Shown here: positions 16,492 to 25,493 of the stretch, one piece after another
Layout: every line of letters begins with the position of its first letter
Numbering within the stretch: the first letter of the stretch is position 1
Source: an uncultured Lachnospiraceae bacterium
GTDB lineage: Bacteria; Bacillota; Clostridia; Lachnospirales; Lachnospiraceae
Reading direction: 5' to 3'
Assembly: GCA_910586205.1 (NCBI GenBank)
Contig: CAJUGD010000018.1
Coordinates: 8,531-72,530 of the forward strand
Length of the DNA: 64,000 bases
The notes under the pieces: model-generated
The model's input: only the letters and a program-made list of their open reading frames with translations
Database searches by the model: none
What the model was told of the DNA's origin: nothing
Position numbers and translations under genes: made by a program

Positions 16492-17541
16492 ATGGAGCTG
16501 GATGATAGAAAAGTCACCATATTAAAAGCCATCATCAAGACCTATTTGGAGACGGGAGAGCCGGTAGGTTCCAGAACCATTTCCAAATATACAGATTTAA
16601 AGCTGAGCTCCGCGACCATCCGCAATGAGATGTCTGATCTGGAGGAGATGGGTTACATTATTCAGCCTCACACCTCTGCTGGAAGGATTCCTTCTGATAA
16701 GGGATATCGTTTCTATGTAGACCAGATTATGCAGGAAAAAGAACAGGAAGTGACAGAGGTCAAAGAGCTGATGATCCGGCGGGTAGACCGGGTGGAGCTG
16801 ATCTTAAAGAAGCTGGCTCAGCTTTTGGCAAAGAATACCAATTATGCGGCTATGATCAGCGGCCCTCAGTATCACCGCAATAAGTTGAAATTCATTCAGC
16901 TTTCCCAGATGGATCCCCATAAGCTTTTGGTAGTTACTGTGGTGGAAGGCAATCTGATCCGCAACAAGGTTGTTGCAGTCCAGGAGGAGATCAGCCAGGA
17001 AGAACTTTTAAATCTGAATATTATGCTGAACAGCAGTCTTAACGGACTCACTATTGATGAGATCAATCTTGGGGTTATAAGCCGTCTGAAGGAACAGGCA
17101 GGCGTTCACAGCCAGGTGATTGACTTAGTACTTGGGGAGGTGGCTGCAGTGATTCAGGCAGATGAGGAAGATCTGCAGATTTACACCAGCGGTGCGACCA
17201 ACATTTTTAAATACCCGGAGCTCAGCGACGGAGAGAAAGCAAGTCAGCTTATCAGCGCACTAGAGCAAAAGGAGATGCTTCGGGAACTGATTACAGATGT
17301 GAACCAGACAGAAGAAGACAATGGTATCCAGGTATATATCGGTGAGGAGACGCCCCTTCAATCCATGAAGGACTGCAGTGTGGTGACAGCCAATTATGAG
17401 ATGGGAGAAGGAATCCGCGGGACCATCGGCATTATCGGCCCGAAGCGGATGGATTATGAAAAGGTACTTGGCACCTTAAGGCACCTGATGCGGCAGTTGG
17501 ATGCTACATTTAAACATGACAAGGATAATGAGGAAAGGTGA
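16492..17541 (+). CDS. hrcA: Heat-inducible transcription repressor HrcA
   Basis: 349 residues. HrcA binds CIRCE and represses the class I heat-shock genes; GroEL assists its activity in known systems. The N-terminal winged helix (residues about 1-90) contains the family signature GEPVGSRTISKYTDLKLSSA and LEEMGYIIQPHTSAGRIPSD. A GAF-like central domain and a dimerisation domain ending PKRMDYEKVLGTLRHL follow. AAAGGAGG precedes the ATG by seven bases. The downstream grpE start lies close to its stop, so the two are translationally linked. Confidence 0.97.
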   Translation: MELDDRKVTILKAIIKTYLETGEPVGSRTISKYTDLKLSSATIRNEMSDLEEMGYIIQPHTSAGRIPSDKGYRFYVDQIMQEKEQEVTEVKELMIRRVDRVELILKKLAQLLAKNTNYAAMISGPQYHRNKLKFIQLSQMDPHKLLVVTVVEGNLIRNKVVAVQEEISQEELLNLNIMLNSSLNGLTIDEINLGVISRLKEQAGVHSQVIDLVLGEVAAVIQADEEDLQIYTSGATNIFKYPELSDGEKASQLISALEQKEMLRELITDVNQTEEDNGIQVYIGEETPLQSMKDCSVVTANYEMGEGIRGTIGIIGPKRMDYEKVLGTLRHLMRQLDATFKHDKDNEER

Positions 17542-17546
17542 CAGAT

Positions 17547-18206
17547 ATGAGTAAAGATAAGATCAAGGAAGAACAGGAGGCTTCCGGCGGCAGACAGGAT
17601 GAGGGAGCCGGGGAGGAGAAAATAGAGCAGGAGATGTCTCAGGAGGACATTTCAGGCGGAGAGGATTCTGAATCCTGGGAGGATAGTCCGGAGAAAGAGG
17701 ACAGCCAGGACAAGGAGGCGGAGGAAAGTCCGGACCAGGCCGGTCAGGAGAAAAAGAAGGGAAAGCAGGATCCTAGGGATGTGCAGATTGAAGAACTTCA
17801 GGACCGGCTTAAGAGACAGATGGCAGAGTTTGATAATTTCCGCAAGCGGACGGAAAAGGAAAAGTCCGCCATGTATGAGGTGGGGGCCCGGGATATCATT
17901 GAAAAGATTCTTCCGGTTTTGGACAATTTTGAAAGAGGTTTAGCGGCTGTGCCTGAGGATTTAAAGGGAGGTTCCTTTGCCGAGGGTGTGGAGATGATCT
18001 ATAAGCAGTTTATCAAGACACTGGAAGATGCCGGCGTGGAGGCCATCGAGGCAGTGGGGCAGCAGTTTAACCCGGATCTTCACAACGCAGTCATGCATAT
18101 TGACGATGAGGCATATGGAGAGAATGAGATTTCCCAGGAGCTTCAGAAAGGCTATAAATACCGGGGAACCGTGGTAAGACACAGCATGGTGCAGGTAGCA
18201 AATTAA
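17547..18206 (+). CDS. grpE: Nucleotide exchange factor GrpE
   Basis: 219 residues from the ATG at 17547, which follows GGAAAGGTG; a GTG at 17538 overlapping hrcA is the alternative. GrpE releases ADP from DnaK. The first 75 residues are a very acidic, low-complexity tail (Glu, Asp, Gln, Ser), longer than usual. The long dimer helix follows (IEELQDRLKRQMAEFDNFRK), then the typical EKILPVLDNFERGL and the C-terminal beta domain with FNPDLHNAVMH and YKYRGTVVRHSMVQVAN. Confidence 0.96.
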   Translation: MSKDKIKEEQEASGGRQDEGAGEEKIEQEMSQEDISGGEDSESWEDSPEKEDSQDKEAEESPDQAGQEKKKGKQDPRDVQIEELQDRLKRQMAEFDNFRKRTEKEKSAMYEVGARDIIEKILPVLDNFERGLAAVPEDLKGGSFAEGVEMIYKQFIKTLEDAGVEAIEAVGQQFNPDLHNAVMHIDDEAYGENEISQELQKGYKYRGTVVRHSMVQVAN

Positions 18207-18253
18207 ATCAGCAATTACAATCAAATCGGAAAATATTTCAGGAGGAAAAAGCT

Positions 18254-20128
18254 ATGAGCAAAATTATTGGTATTGACTTAGGAACAACCAACAGTTGTGT
18301 GGCTGTTATGGAAGGCGGAAAGCCGGTGGTTATCCCCAATCAGGAAGGTTCCAGGACCACGCCGTCTGTAGTTGCTTTTACAAAGACAGGAGAGCGTCTG
18401 GTAGGTGAGCCTGCGAAGCGTCAGGCCGTAACAAACGCAGACCGCACGATTGCTTCTATCAAGCGTCATATAGGCAGCGACTATAAGGTGAGCATTGACG
18501 GCAAGAGCTATACGCCCCAGGAGATTTCTGCCATGATCCTGCAGAAGCTGAAGGCAGATGCAGAGGCATATTTAGGTGAGAAAGTGACAGAGGCAGTGAT
18601 TACGGTTCCGGCATACTTTAATGACGCCCAGCGTCAGGCCACCAAGGATGCAGGAAAGATTGCCGGTCTGGATGTAAAGCGTATTATCAATGAGCCGACT
18701 GCGGCAGCTCTTGCATATGGTCTGGACAATGAAAAAGAACAGAAGATCATGGTATATGACTTAGGCGGCGGTACTTTTGATGTGTCTTTGATTGAGATCG
18801 GGGACGGTGTAATCGAGGTTCTGTCTACCAACGGCGATACCCGCTTAGGCGGCGATGATTTTGACAACCGTATCAGCAGCTGGCTGGTAGAGGAATTTAA
18901 GAAGGCTGAGGGTGTAGACTTATCTGGCGATAAGATGGCCATGCAGAGATTAAAAGAGGCAGCGGAAAAGGCCAAGAAGGAGCTGTCCACAGCCACAACT
19001 ACCAATATTAACCTGCCGTTTATTACGGCTACGGCAGACGGTCCCAAGCACTTGGATACCAATTTAACCCGGGCGAAATTTGACGAGCTGACCCATGATC
19101 TGATTGAGAGAACCGGCGTGCCGGTGCAGAATGCCCTTCGCGACGGGGGCGTAACCACCTCAGAGCTAGGTAAGGTTTTGCTGGTAGGCGGTTCTACCCG
19201 TATGATTGCCGCCCAGGATAAGGTAAAGCAGATGACCGGCAAGGAACCCAGCAAATCTCTGAATCCGGATGAGTGCGTGGCTATCGGTGCGGCGATCCAG
19301 GGCGGAAAGTTAGCAGGCGATGCAGGCGCAGGGGATATTCTCTTGTTAGACGTGACCCCATTGTCTCTTTCCATTGAGACCCAGGGAGGCATTGCAACCA
19401 GGCTGATTGAGAGAAATACCACGATTCCTACCAAGAAGAGCCAGGTTTTCTCCACTGCCGCTGACAACCAGACTGCTGTGGATATCCATGTGGTTCAGGG
19501 AGAGCGTGAGTTTGCGCGGGACAATAAGACTCTCGGCCAGTTCCGCTTAGACGGGATTCCGCCGGCAAGAAGAGGCGTACCTCAGATTGAAGTTACTTTT
19601 GATATTGACGCCAATGGTATTGTAAATGTATCGGCCAAGGATATGGGAACCGGAAGGGAACAGCATATTACCATTACTTCCGGATCCAATATGTCGGACT
19701 CTGATATTGAGAAGGCTGTGAAGGAGGCAGCGGAGTTCGAGGCACAGGATAAGAAGAAAAAGGAAGGCATTGACGCCAGAAATGATGCAGATGCCATGGT
19801 ATTCCAGACTGAGAAGGCATTGGAGGAAGTGGGAGATAAGCTGGATGCCAATGATAAAGCTGCTGTGGAGGCAGAGTTAAATGCCCTTAAGGAAGCCATC
19901 AACCGTGCGCCTATCGATCAGATGACAGATGCTCAGGTAGAGGATATTAAGGCTGGCAAGGAGAAGCTGATGAACAGCGCTCAGGCGTTGTTTGCTAAGA
20001 TGTATGAGTCGGCTCAAGCAGCCGGAGCAGCAGGCCCTCAGGATCCAGGTCCTGATATGGGCAGCACAGGCAGTGCTTCCGGCCCGGCAGGGGATGATGT
20101 GATCGACGGTGATTTTAAAGAAGTCTGA
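18254..20128 (+). CDS. dnaK: Molecular chaperone DnaK (Hsp70)
   Basis: 624 residues. The ATPase domain (about 1-360) has phosphate loop 1 IGIDLGTTNSCVAV, phosphate loop 2 VYDLGGGTFDVSL and the adenosine motif VLLVGGSTRMIA. The linker DVTPLSLSIET leads to the substrate-binding domain, and a helical lid ends in a Gly/Pro/Ala tail closing with DDVIDGDFKEV, close to the usual EEVD-like bacterial end. It lacks the roughly 24-residue insertion of Gram-negative DnaK, as in Bacillota. Strong GGAGGAAAAAGCT site before the ATG. Third gene of the CIRCE operon. Confidence 0.98.
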   Translation: MSKIIGIDLGTTNSCVAVMEGGKPVVIPNQEGSRTTPSVVAFTKTGERLVGEPAKRQAVTNADRTIASIKRHIGSDYKVSIDGKSYTPQEISAMILQKLKADAEAYLGEKVTEAVITVPAYFNDAQRQATKDAGKIAGLDVKRIINEPTAAALAYGLDNEKEQKIMVYDLGGGTFDVSLIEIGDGVIEVLSTNGDTRLGGDDFDNRISSWLVEEFKKAEGVDLSGDKMAMQRLKEAAEKAKKELSTATTTNINLPFITATADGPKHLDTNLTRAKFDELTHDLIERTGVPVQNALRDGGVTTSELGKVLLVGGSTRMIAAQDKVKQMTGKEPSKSLNPDECVAIGAAIQGGKLAGDAGAGDILLLDVTPLSLSIETQGGIATRLIERNTTIPTKKSQVFSTAADNQTAVDIHVVQGEREFARDNKTLGQFRLDGIPPARRGVPQIEVTFDIDANGIVNVSAKDMGTGREQHITITSGSNMSDSDIEKAVKEAAEFEAQDKKKKEGIDARNDADAMVFQTEKALEEVGDKLDANDKAAVEAELNALKEAINRAPIDQMTDAQVEDIKAGKEKLMNSAQALFAKMYESAQAAGAAGPQDPGPDMGSTGSASGPAGDDVIDGDFKEV

Positions 20129-20225
20129 TTACAAGAGGATAGAGTGAAAGGGCTGGCGCAGTCAATGCGTCAGCCATTTCGGCGTATAGTGCAGTGTAAA
20201 AAGGCACAGCAGGATGGAGGAGACC

Positions 20226-21368
20226 ATGGCAGAGAGTAAGAGAGATTATTATGAGGTTTTGGGCGTTCCCAAAAACGCGGACGATGCGGCTCTGAAAAAA
20301 GCATATCGCGCCCTTGCTAAGAAATATCACCCGGACAGTAATCCAGGAGATGCAGAGGCAGAGAAAAAGTTTAAGGAGGCGTCAGAAGCATACAGTGTGC
20401 TCAGCGACGCGGATAAGCGGCGTCAGTATGACCAGTTCGGTCATGCTGCTTTTGACGGGGGAGCCGGAGGAGGCGGCTTTAGCGGTTTTGATTTCTCCGG
20501 GGATATGGGCGACATTTTCGGTGATATTTTCGGTGACATTTTCGGTGGAGGAAGAAGCCGCAGCAGCCAGTATAACGGGCCTATGAGGGGAGCCAATGTA
20601 AGGACTGCTGTCCGCATAACTTTTGAGGAGGCAGTGTTCGGATGCGAGAAGGAACTGGAGATCAATTTTAAGGAGGAGTGTTCCAAGTGTCATGGAACAG
20701 GAGCCAAAGCAGGCACCTCTGCGGAAACCTGCACAAAGTGTAACGGAAAAGGCAAGATTATGTTTACCCGGCCGTCTTTCTTCGGCCAGGTTCAGGAGGT
20801 TCAGACCTGTCCGGAGTGCGGCGGCAAGGGAAAGGTGATCCGGGAAAAATGTCCGGATTGTTATGGCACTGGCTATGTGACCAGAAAGAAGAAATTCAAG
20901 GTTTCGATTCCGGCCGGAATTGACAATGGGCAGAGCGTGCGCTGCGCAGGCGGCGGCGAGCCAGGCGCCAATGGAGGTGAGAGGGGAGATCTGCTGGTGG
21001 AGGCTGTAGTGTCCCAGCATCCTACCTTTAAGCGGCAGGATACCAGCATTTATTCTACGGTACCCATTTCCTTTGCCACGGCAGCCCTTGGCGGGCCGAT
21101 CCGTATCAAGACTGTGGACGGAGAGGTGGAGTATGAGGTGAAGGCCGGAACCCAGACTGACACACGGGTGCGATTAAAGGGGAAAGGAGTTCCGTCCCTG
21201 CGGGCAAGAGGGATCCGGGGAGACCACTACGTGACACTTGTGGTTCAGGTTCCGGAAAGGCTGAATGAGGCTCAGAAGGAGGCGCTGCGGAATTTTGACG
21301 CGGTAATGCGGGGAGAGAAGCCGGAAAGCGGTGAGAAACATAAAAAGGGCAAGCTTTTTGGGAAATAG
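20226..21368 (+). CDS. dnaJ: Chaperone DnaJ (Hsp40)
   Basis: 380 residues from the ATG at 20226, preceded by GGAGGAGACC; a frame-matching ATG at 20214 sits on the ribosome site itself. Type I Hsp40: J domain with HPD at residues 35-37, a Gly/Phe-rich region (GGGFSGFDFSG with a repeated GDIFGDIFGDIFGGG), a zinc domain with four CxxCxGxG units (CSKCHGTG, CTKCNGKG, CPECGGKG, CPDCYGTG), and the C-terminal substrate-binding domains. It stimulates DnaK ATP hydrolysis and delivers substrates. Last gene of the heat-shock operon. Confidence 0.97.
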   Translation: MAESKRDYYEVLGVPKNADDAALKKAYRALAKKYHPDSNPGDAEAEKKFKEASEAYSVLSDADKRRQYDQFGHAAFDGGAGGGGFSGFDFSGDMGDIFGDIFGDIFGGGRSRSSQYNGPMRGANVRTAVRITFEEAVFGCEKELEINFKEECSKCHGTGAKAGTSAETCTKCNGKGKIMFTRPSFFGQVQEVQTCPECGGKGKVIREKCPDCYGTGYVTRKKKFKVSIPAGIDNGQSVRCAGGGEPGANGGERGDLLVEAVVSQHPTFKRQDTSIYSTVPISFATAALGGPIRIKTVDGEVEYEVKAGTQTDTRVRLKGKGVPSLRARGIRGDHYVTLVVQVPERLNEAQKEALRNFDAVMRGEKPESGEKHKKGKLFGK

Positions 21369-21391
21369 ATGAAGGAGTAAAAAAGAAATGG

Positions 21392-21430
21392 AAAAGAGCC
21401 GTCCCGTGCTTGGCACGCGGCGGCTCTTTT
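21392..21430 (+). terminator. Terminator of the heat-shock operon
   Basis: Long stem with arms AAAAGAGCCG...CCGTGC and GCACG...CGGCTCTTTT (one mismatch, one G-T pair) and a short TTG loop. The T-run is part of the right arm. Confidence 0.8.
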
Positions 21431-21735
21431 GGTTGCAACCCTAATTTTTAAGGTTTTTTGAAAATGGTCTTTTTCTGTTTGAAAAACTCAGCGGTGTGTG
21501 ATGGAATTGTAATGCATCAAGGAATTTCGTTTACTTGATTATATTTTTTATTTTTTTGCTTTGCTTTTCTCTCAGAAATCGACTCTTTTCATCATCCGTT
21601 CAATAAGTTAATGCAATTGAAGAAATTTTTATTGCATAGAAAATTATTTTTTTTGAGAAATTTTAAAAACATCCGCGAAGTTCATTGCTGTTAAAGTATG
21701 AAGGATATCTTTACAGGTATACGTTCCTCCAGGAT
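21431..21735. other. A+T-rich intergenic region
   Basis: About 300 bases between dnaJ and the convergent response-regulator gene. It is rich in T-runs and contains no frame with coding features. No clear terminator for the minus-strand gene was identified. Nothing further seen. Confidence 0.6.
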
Positions 21736-22479
21736 TTATCGTCCCAGATGAAGGGTTGCATACGTTTTTGCCGATAGCCCTGTGTACTTTTTGAAGCAGC
21801 GGTAAAAATAATTGGGATCGGAAAAGCCTACCAGCCCGGCAGCCTGGGCGGCGCTGTAATTGTTGGAGGCTAAGAGCTTTTGTGCACTTTGGATACGATA
21901 GCGGGCCAGCAGTTCGGAAAAGCCCATGCCAGTATCTTTTTTGATACATTTACTGAGATAATCCGGGTTGGTTTTGATGTTTTCTGCAAGTGCGGGCAGG
22001 GCGAGATTCTGCATGTACTGTTCAGAGATTATGTGCAGAGCCATGCGGGTATAAGGATGTTCCGGTTCAGAAGGAAGGAATGGGAAGCTGTGGCAAAGGG
22101 ACCGGGGGCAATCGGCGGAGAGAATCAGCTTACGGATAATGTCCTCTAATTCTTCTTCCAGATAAGGCTTTACCAGGTAGTCGTTTACCCCTATGCGAAG
22201 GGCTTTCTGGGCATACTGGAAGGTGCTGTAGGCGGTGAGAATGATGATGCGAAGATCCGGGTTGCTTTTTTTTAGCTGCTCAGCCACATAGAGGCCGTCA
22301 TGGACTGGCAGTTCGATGTCGAGGAGAGCCAGATCGATGGTATGAAGGCGCCCCGCCTCCAAAGCAGCCTTTCCATTGTTGACAGCGCCCACGATGGCCA
22401 TGTCAGGAAAGCTCCGCCGAACAAAGTTTGTGAGAAAAAGCAGTTCTTTATATTCATCTTCAACAATCAGAATATTCAT
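21736..22479 (-). CDS. YesN/AraC-type response regulator
   Basis: 247 residues. The receiver domain (1-120) has the acidic pair ED (residues 7-8), phospho-acceptor Asp54 (LALLDIELP), Thr82 and Lys104 (DYLVKPY). Residues about 145-245 form an AraC-type double helix-turn-helix (LPALAENIKTNPDYLSKCIKK and AAGLVGFSDPNYFYRCFKKY), unusually close to the receiver compared with longer YesN proteins. Phosphorylated by the kinase encoded immediately upstream, with which it overlaps by 20 bases. The pair diverges from the DctPQM TRAP operon, its likely target, in the way many clostridial sugar or acid transporters are controlled. Confidence 0.9.
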   Translation of the reverse strand: MNILIVEDEYKELLFLTNFVRRSFPDMAIVGAVNNGKAALEAGRLHTIDLALLDIELPVHDGLYVAEQLKKSNPDLRIIILTAYSTFQYAQKALRIGVNDYLVKPYLEEELEDIIRKLILSADCPRSLCHSFPFLPSEPEHPYTRMALHIISEQYMQNLALPALAENIKTNPDYLSKCIKKDTGMGFSELLARYRIQSAQKLLASNNYSAAQAAGLVGFSDPNYFYRCFKKYTGLSAKTYATLHLGR

Positions 22480-23752
22480 GAGGATTCTCCTTGTATAGTT
22501 TGATGCGAACCGAGGTTCCTTTACCGGGGGTGGTCCAGATCTCCATTACATCCTTTTGGGGGTAAAGACGGTGGAGCCGCTCATAGATATTGCGGATGCC
22601 GATGCCGGAAATATTTCCCCTCAAAATCTGGAAGAGGAGATCCGAATTCGCCCCATCTCCGTTATCGGTGACAGTCAGCAAAGCATATTTTTCATAATCT
22701 TTTATGGAAATGCAGATCCGGCTCCCCTGCAGGGTATCCTTCAAACCGTGTTTTAAGCTGTTTTCTATCAGCGGCTGAATGATGAAGGGAGGAATCAGCA
22801 GGGAGGGAAGGGTTTCCTGGATGGACAGTTCTATGGATATTCTTCCCTGATAACGTTCCTGAAATATGATCAGATAAAGCTTTAAAAGTTTTAGCTCCTG
22901 TTTTAAAGGAATCTGAAGCTGGGTAATGGCCAGAGAAGAGCGCAGAAGGTCAGCGGTGGATTTGACTAGGCGGGCGGCTGTGCGGGTTTCACCGGATTGG
23001 ATTGTGTGGACAATCAGGTTTAGGGTGTTGAATAAAAAGTGGGGGTTGATCTGCATCTGCAGCATCTGGCAGTGGGCCTCATTGAGCAGCTCTTTCTGGT
23101 GGAGCAGCTCTTTTTCGGATTCGGATTTTTCAAGAATATTCCGAAAGGAGAAAAAGAGCGTGGTTACATAGCAGAAGGTAACAAGTCCCCATATAATAAA
23201 TTGAAGATTCTTAAATTTCTGGAAATCTTTTTGTATAAAAGTCCATTTTTCATAGCTGTAATCCAGATAAGAACTCATAAACCGGGCATAAGCTTCATTC
23301 ATTTCTGAGAAAATAAGACGAATGGAGCGCAGCGATTCAAAGGATTCCAGAGAGCCGGAATAGGGATACAAATGTTCTGCCACAAAATCCTGCTGAGCCT
23401 CATTGATCTGATTGATAACCCGGGAATATAACAGACAGTTTTTGTTCTGTGTAAATTCCTTCTGCAGTAAGGAGGTACATTGAAAGATAAAATCCGTGCT
23501 CTCGTTGTAGGAGGAAAAATCCTCGCCCTTCCCGGTGGGATTCTGACTATAGGACAGCAGGGCGTTCTGACAATTCTGGATGGAGTTGCCCAGTTCGGAA
23601 AGCATCTGGTTGGTATAGGTCAGGCGATTTATGGAGGCATCCATCTGTTTTTGATAATTTTGATTCAAAATTTGAAAGAACAGATACAAAATGCCAAAGG
23701 AGCCAACAAACAACAGCAGCATGGATTTCAGGGTTTGTGTGTTTTTTTTCAT
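22460..23752 (-). CDS. YesM-type sensor histidine kinase
   Basis: 430 residues. Two membrane helices (about 10-29 and 184-203) flank an extracytoplasmic sensor of about 150 residues that is mainly helical. The cytoplasmic part is a His_kinase domain with phospho-acceptor His238 in INPHFLFNTLN, then a HATPase_c domain with the N box NSLKHGLKD and G boxes DNGDGAN and GIGIRNI/GKGTSVRI. There is no HAMP domain between TM2 and the kinase, unlike most YesM proteins. It probably senses an extracellular ligand, possibly through the DctP protein encoded divergently, and signals to the YesN-type regulator. Confidence 0.9.
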   Translation of the reverse strand: MKKNTQTLKSMLLLFVGSFGILYLFFQILNQNYQKQMDASINRLTYTNQMLSELGNSIQNCQNALLSYSQNPTGKGEDFSSYNESTDFIFQCTSLLQKEFTQNKNCLLYSRVINQINEAQQDFVAEHLYPYSGSLESFESLRSIRLIFSEMNEAYARFMSSYLDYSYEKWTFIQKDFQKFKNLQFIIWGLVTFCYVTTLFFSFRNILEKSESEKELLHQKELLNEAHCQMLQMQINPHFLFNTLNLIVHTIQSGETRTAARLVKSTADLLRSSLAITQLQIPLKQELKLLKLYLIIFQERYQGRISIELSIQETLPSLLIPPFIIQPLIENSLKHGLKDTLQGSRICISIKDYEKYALLTVTDNGDGANSDLLFQILRGNISGIGIRNIYERLHRLYPQKDVMEIWTTPGKGTSVRIKLYKENPHEYSDC

Positions 23753-23788
23753 GGATTCATGTCCTTTTCTTACAAGCGTGTTTTGTTT

Positions 23789-23818
23789 ATTATACTCTAA
23801 ATATTAAGTTCATATCAA
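23789..23818 (-). promoter_or_regulatory. Promoter of the two-component operon
   Basis: On the minus strand TTGATA (23813-23818), 18 bases, TATAAT (23789-23794), about 37 bases upstream of the kinase start. Confidence 0.65.
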
Positions 23819-23920
23819 GACGGAGGCGGATTTTGCCGGAATAGTACTTAAAATGTCGGGAAAATATATGATGTTTCCGCAAAGAAAGTGTTAAAATTTA
23901 GAAAAAGGAGGGTTATTACA

Positions 23921-25024
23921 ATGAGAAAACAGATGTGGATTTTGGCCCTGGCGGCCGTGGTGGGAATGAGTGGATTGACAGGGTGTGCGCAGACGGAAAA
24001 ACAGGCAGAGACCACAGCGATCAAAGAGACAAAAGGGGAACAGTCTGCCGGCACAGAAGCCGCAAAAGAGGAGGAGGCTGGCGGAGCGGCAAAGGTTTAT
24101 GATTCTCCGGAGATGATTTTGCGCTATGCAGAGGTGAATGCGGAGAAGGATGAGAGAGCTCAGGCCAGCAGACAGTTTGCAGATCTTATTAAAGAGCGGA
24201 CAAACGGCAGAATTGAGATTCAGGTATTTCCCGGGGCTCAGTTAGGAGATAACAAGCAGGTATTTCAGAATCTTCAGCTTGGCGCCATTGACATGACAAA
24301 TTCCGTGCCGGCTCAATATAAAACCATGGGGCTTGACATTCCCTATGTAAAGGTTTTGGGGATTCCGTTTTTGTTCCGGGATGAAGACCATGCGGTAAAG
24401 GTTATGCACGGAGAATTTGGAGAGCAGCTAAAAAGTGATGTGACAGCAAAAGGCGGGAAGGTGGTAATCCTTGATTACTTTGTGGCAGGATCCAGAAGCT
24501 TTTTTGCCAACAAGCCCATTAATACCCTTGCGGATTTTAAGGGACTTAAGATTCGGGTACAGCAGGATGAGGTTTACATGGATATGGTAAAGGCCTTTGG
24601 AGGTTCCCCCACCCCCATGGCCACCTCGGAGCTCTATTCAGCCCTTCAGACCGGGGTGGTGGATGGAGCGGAAAATCCGGTAAAAGGATATTACAACAAC
24701 AAGTATTATGAGGTTTCTCCGTATTATGCTTACAGCCGCCACATGATTGAGCCTACGGCCATCACGATCTCGGAACTGACTTGGAACCGGCTTTCTGAGG
24801 AGGAGAAGGAAATCTTCCGAGCCACGGCAGCAGAGGTAACGGCAGAATTTCAAAAGACCATCAAGGAGAAGGAGTCGATACAGATCGAGGAGCTGAAGGC
24901 AGCGGGCACAGAGCTGATCGAGCTTCAGGACTATGATAAATGGGTGGAGGCAGCAAAGCCGCTGGAAGAAAAGTATGGGGCAGGATTTGAAGATATGATC
25001 AAGAAAATCCGTGAGACAGAATAA
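23921..25024 (+). CDS. TRAP transporter solute-binding lipoprotein, DctP family
   Basis: 367 residues from the ATG at 23921, preceded by AAAAAGGAGGG. Lipoprotein signal with lipobox LTGC (Cys22), then a Glu/Ala/Thr-rich linker to about residue 60. The DctP fold follows: RYAEVNAEKDERAQASRQF, GRIEIQVFPGAQLGDNKQ, IPFLFRD, GLKIRVQQDEVYMDMVKAFG and the ligand-binding motif GVVDGAENP. TRAP receptors bind carboxylate-bearing solutes (C4-dicarboxylates, sugar acids, sialic acid). The substrate cannot be read from the sequence. Together with the small and large membrane subunits and a sulfatase it forms one operon; the divergent kinase-regulator pair probably controls it. Confidence 0.92.
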   Translation: MRKQMWILALAAVVGMSGLTGCAQTEKQAETTAIKETKGEQSAGTEAAKEEEAGGAAKVYDSPEMILRYAEVNAEKDERAQASRQFADLIKERTNGRIEIQVFPGAQLGDNKQVFQNLQLGAIDMTNSVPAQYKTMGLDIPYVKVLGIPFLFRDEDHAVKVMHGEFGEQLKSDVTAKGGKVVILDYFVAGSRSFFANKPINTLADFKGLKIRVQQDEVYMDMVKAFGGSPTPMATSELYSALQTGVVDGAENPVKGYYNNKYYEVSPYYAYSRHMIEPTAITISELTWNRLSEEEKEIFRATAAEVTAEFQKTIKEKESIQIEELKAAGTELIELQDYDKWVEAAKPLEEKYGAGFEDMIKKIRETE

Positions 25025-25040
25025 GTAAAAGAGGCGGACT

Positions 25041-25493
25041 ATGGAAGAAAAATTATATGATCTGATTGACAGAATATGCAGCTTCTTCCTGCTGGGAATG
25101 GTGATTGTGGTAACGATTGTCGTAGTCGGGCGTTATATGTTTAACGTGACGCCCGGCTGGGGTGAGGAGCTGGCGTTGTTTTGCATGACCTGGTTTGGAA
25201 TGCTTTCCGCGGCACTGGCCGAGAAACGGGATGCTCACATCCGCGTTGCCGCCATGGATAAGATTTATCCCCGGCAGATGACAAAATTTTTACATAAACT
25301 TTATTATCTGGTTAAAATCCTGTTTGCTTTGGTTTTGCTGACAGAGGGGATCAAGCTGACGATCACCAATTTTCCTGTGATGATGTCCGGGATGCATGTC
25401 AGCGAGGCATTTTTGTACTTGTCGGGACCGGTAACCGGAGGAATCCTTCTGATGTTTTTGCTGCTTCGGTTTAAAAGGGAGGTGCTTTCTTAA
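25041..25493 (+). CDS. TRAP transporter small permease, DctQ family
   Basis: 150 residues with four membrane segments (about 14-34, 45-65, 85-110, 125-145), the DctQ size and topology. The family motif GWGEELALFCMTWFGMLSAA spans the second helix region, followed by the basic REKRDAHIRV-like EKRDAHIRVAAMD. DctQ pairs with DctM and anchors the solute receptor interaction. The stop codon shares one base with the DctM start (TAATG at 25491-25495). Confidence 0.92.
   Translation: MEEKLYDLIDRICSFFLLGMVIVVTIVVVGRYMFNVTPGWGEELALFCMTWFGMLSAALAEKRDAHIRVAAMDKIYPRQMTKFLHKLYYLVKILFALVLLTEGIKLTITNFPVMMSGMHVSEAFLYLSGPVTGGILLMFLLLRFKREVLS

Noticed and set aside
18634..19467. 277-codon minus-strand frame
   Set aside because: Antisense to dnaK, whose codon bias leaves long open shadows; no ribosome site or motif.
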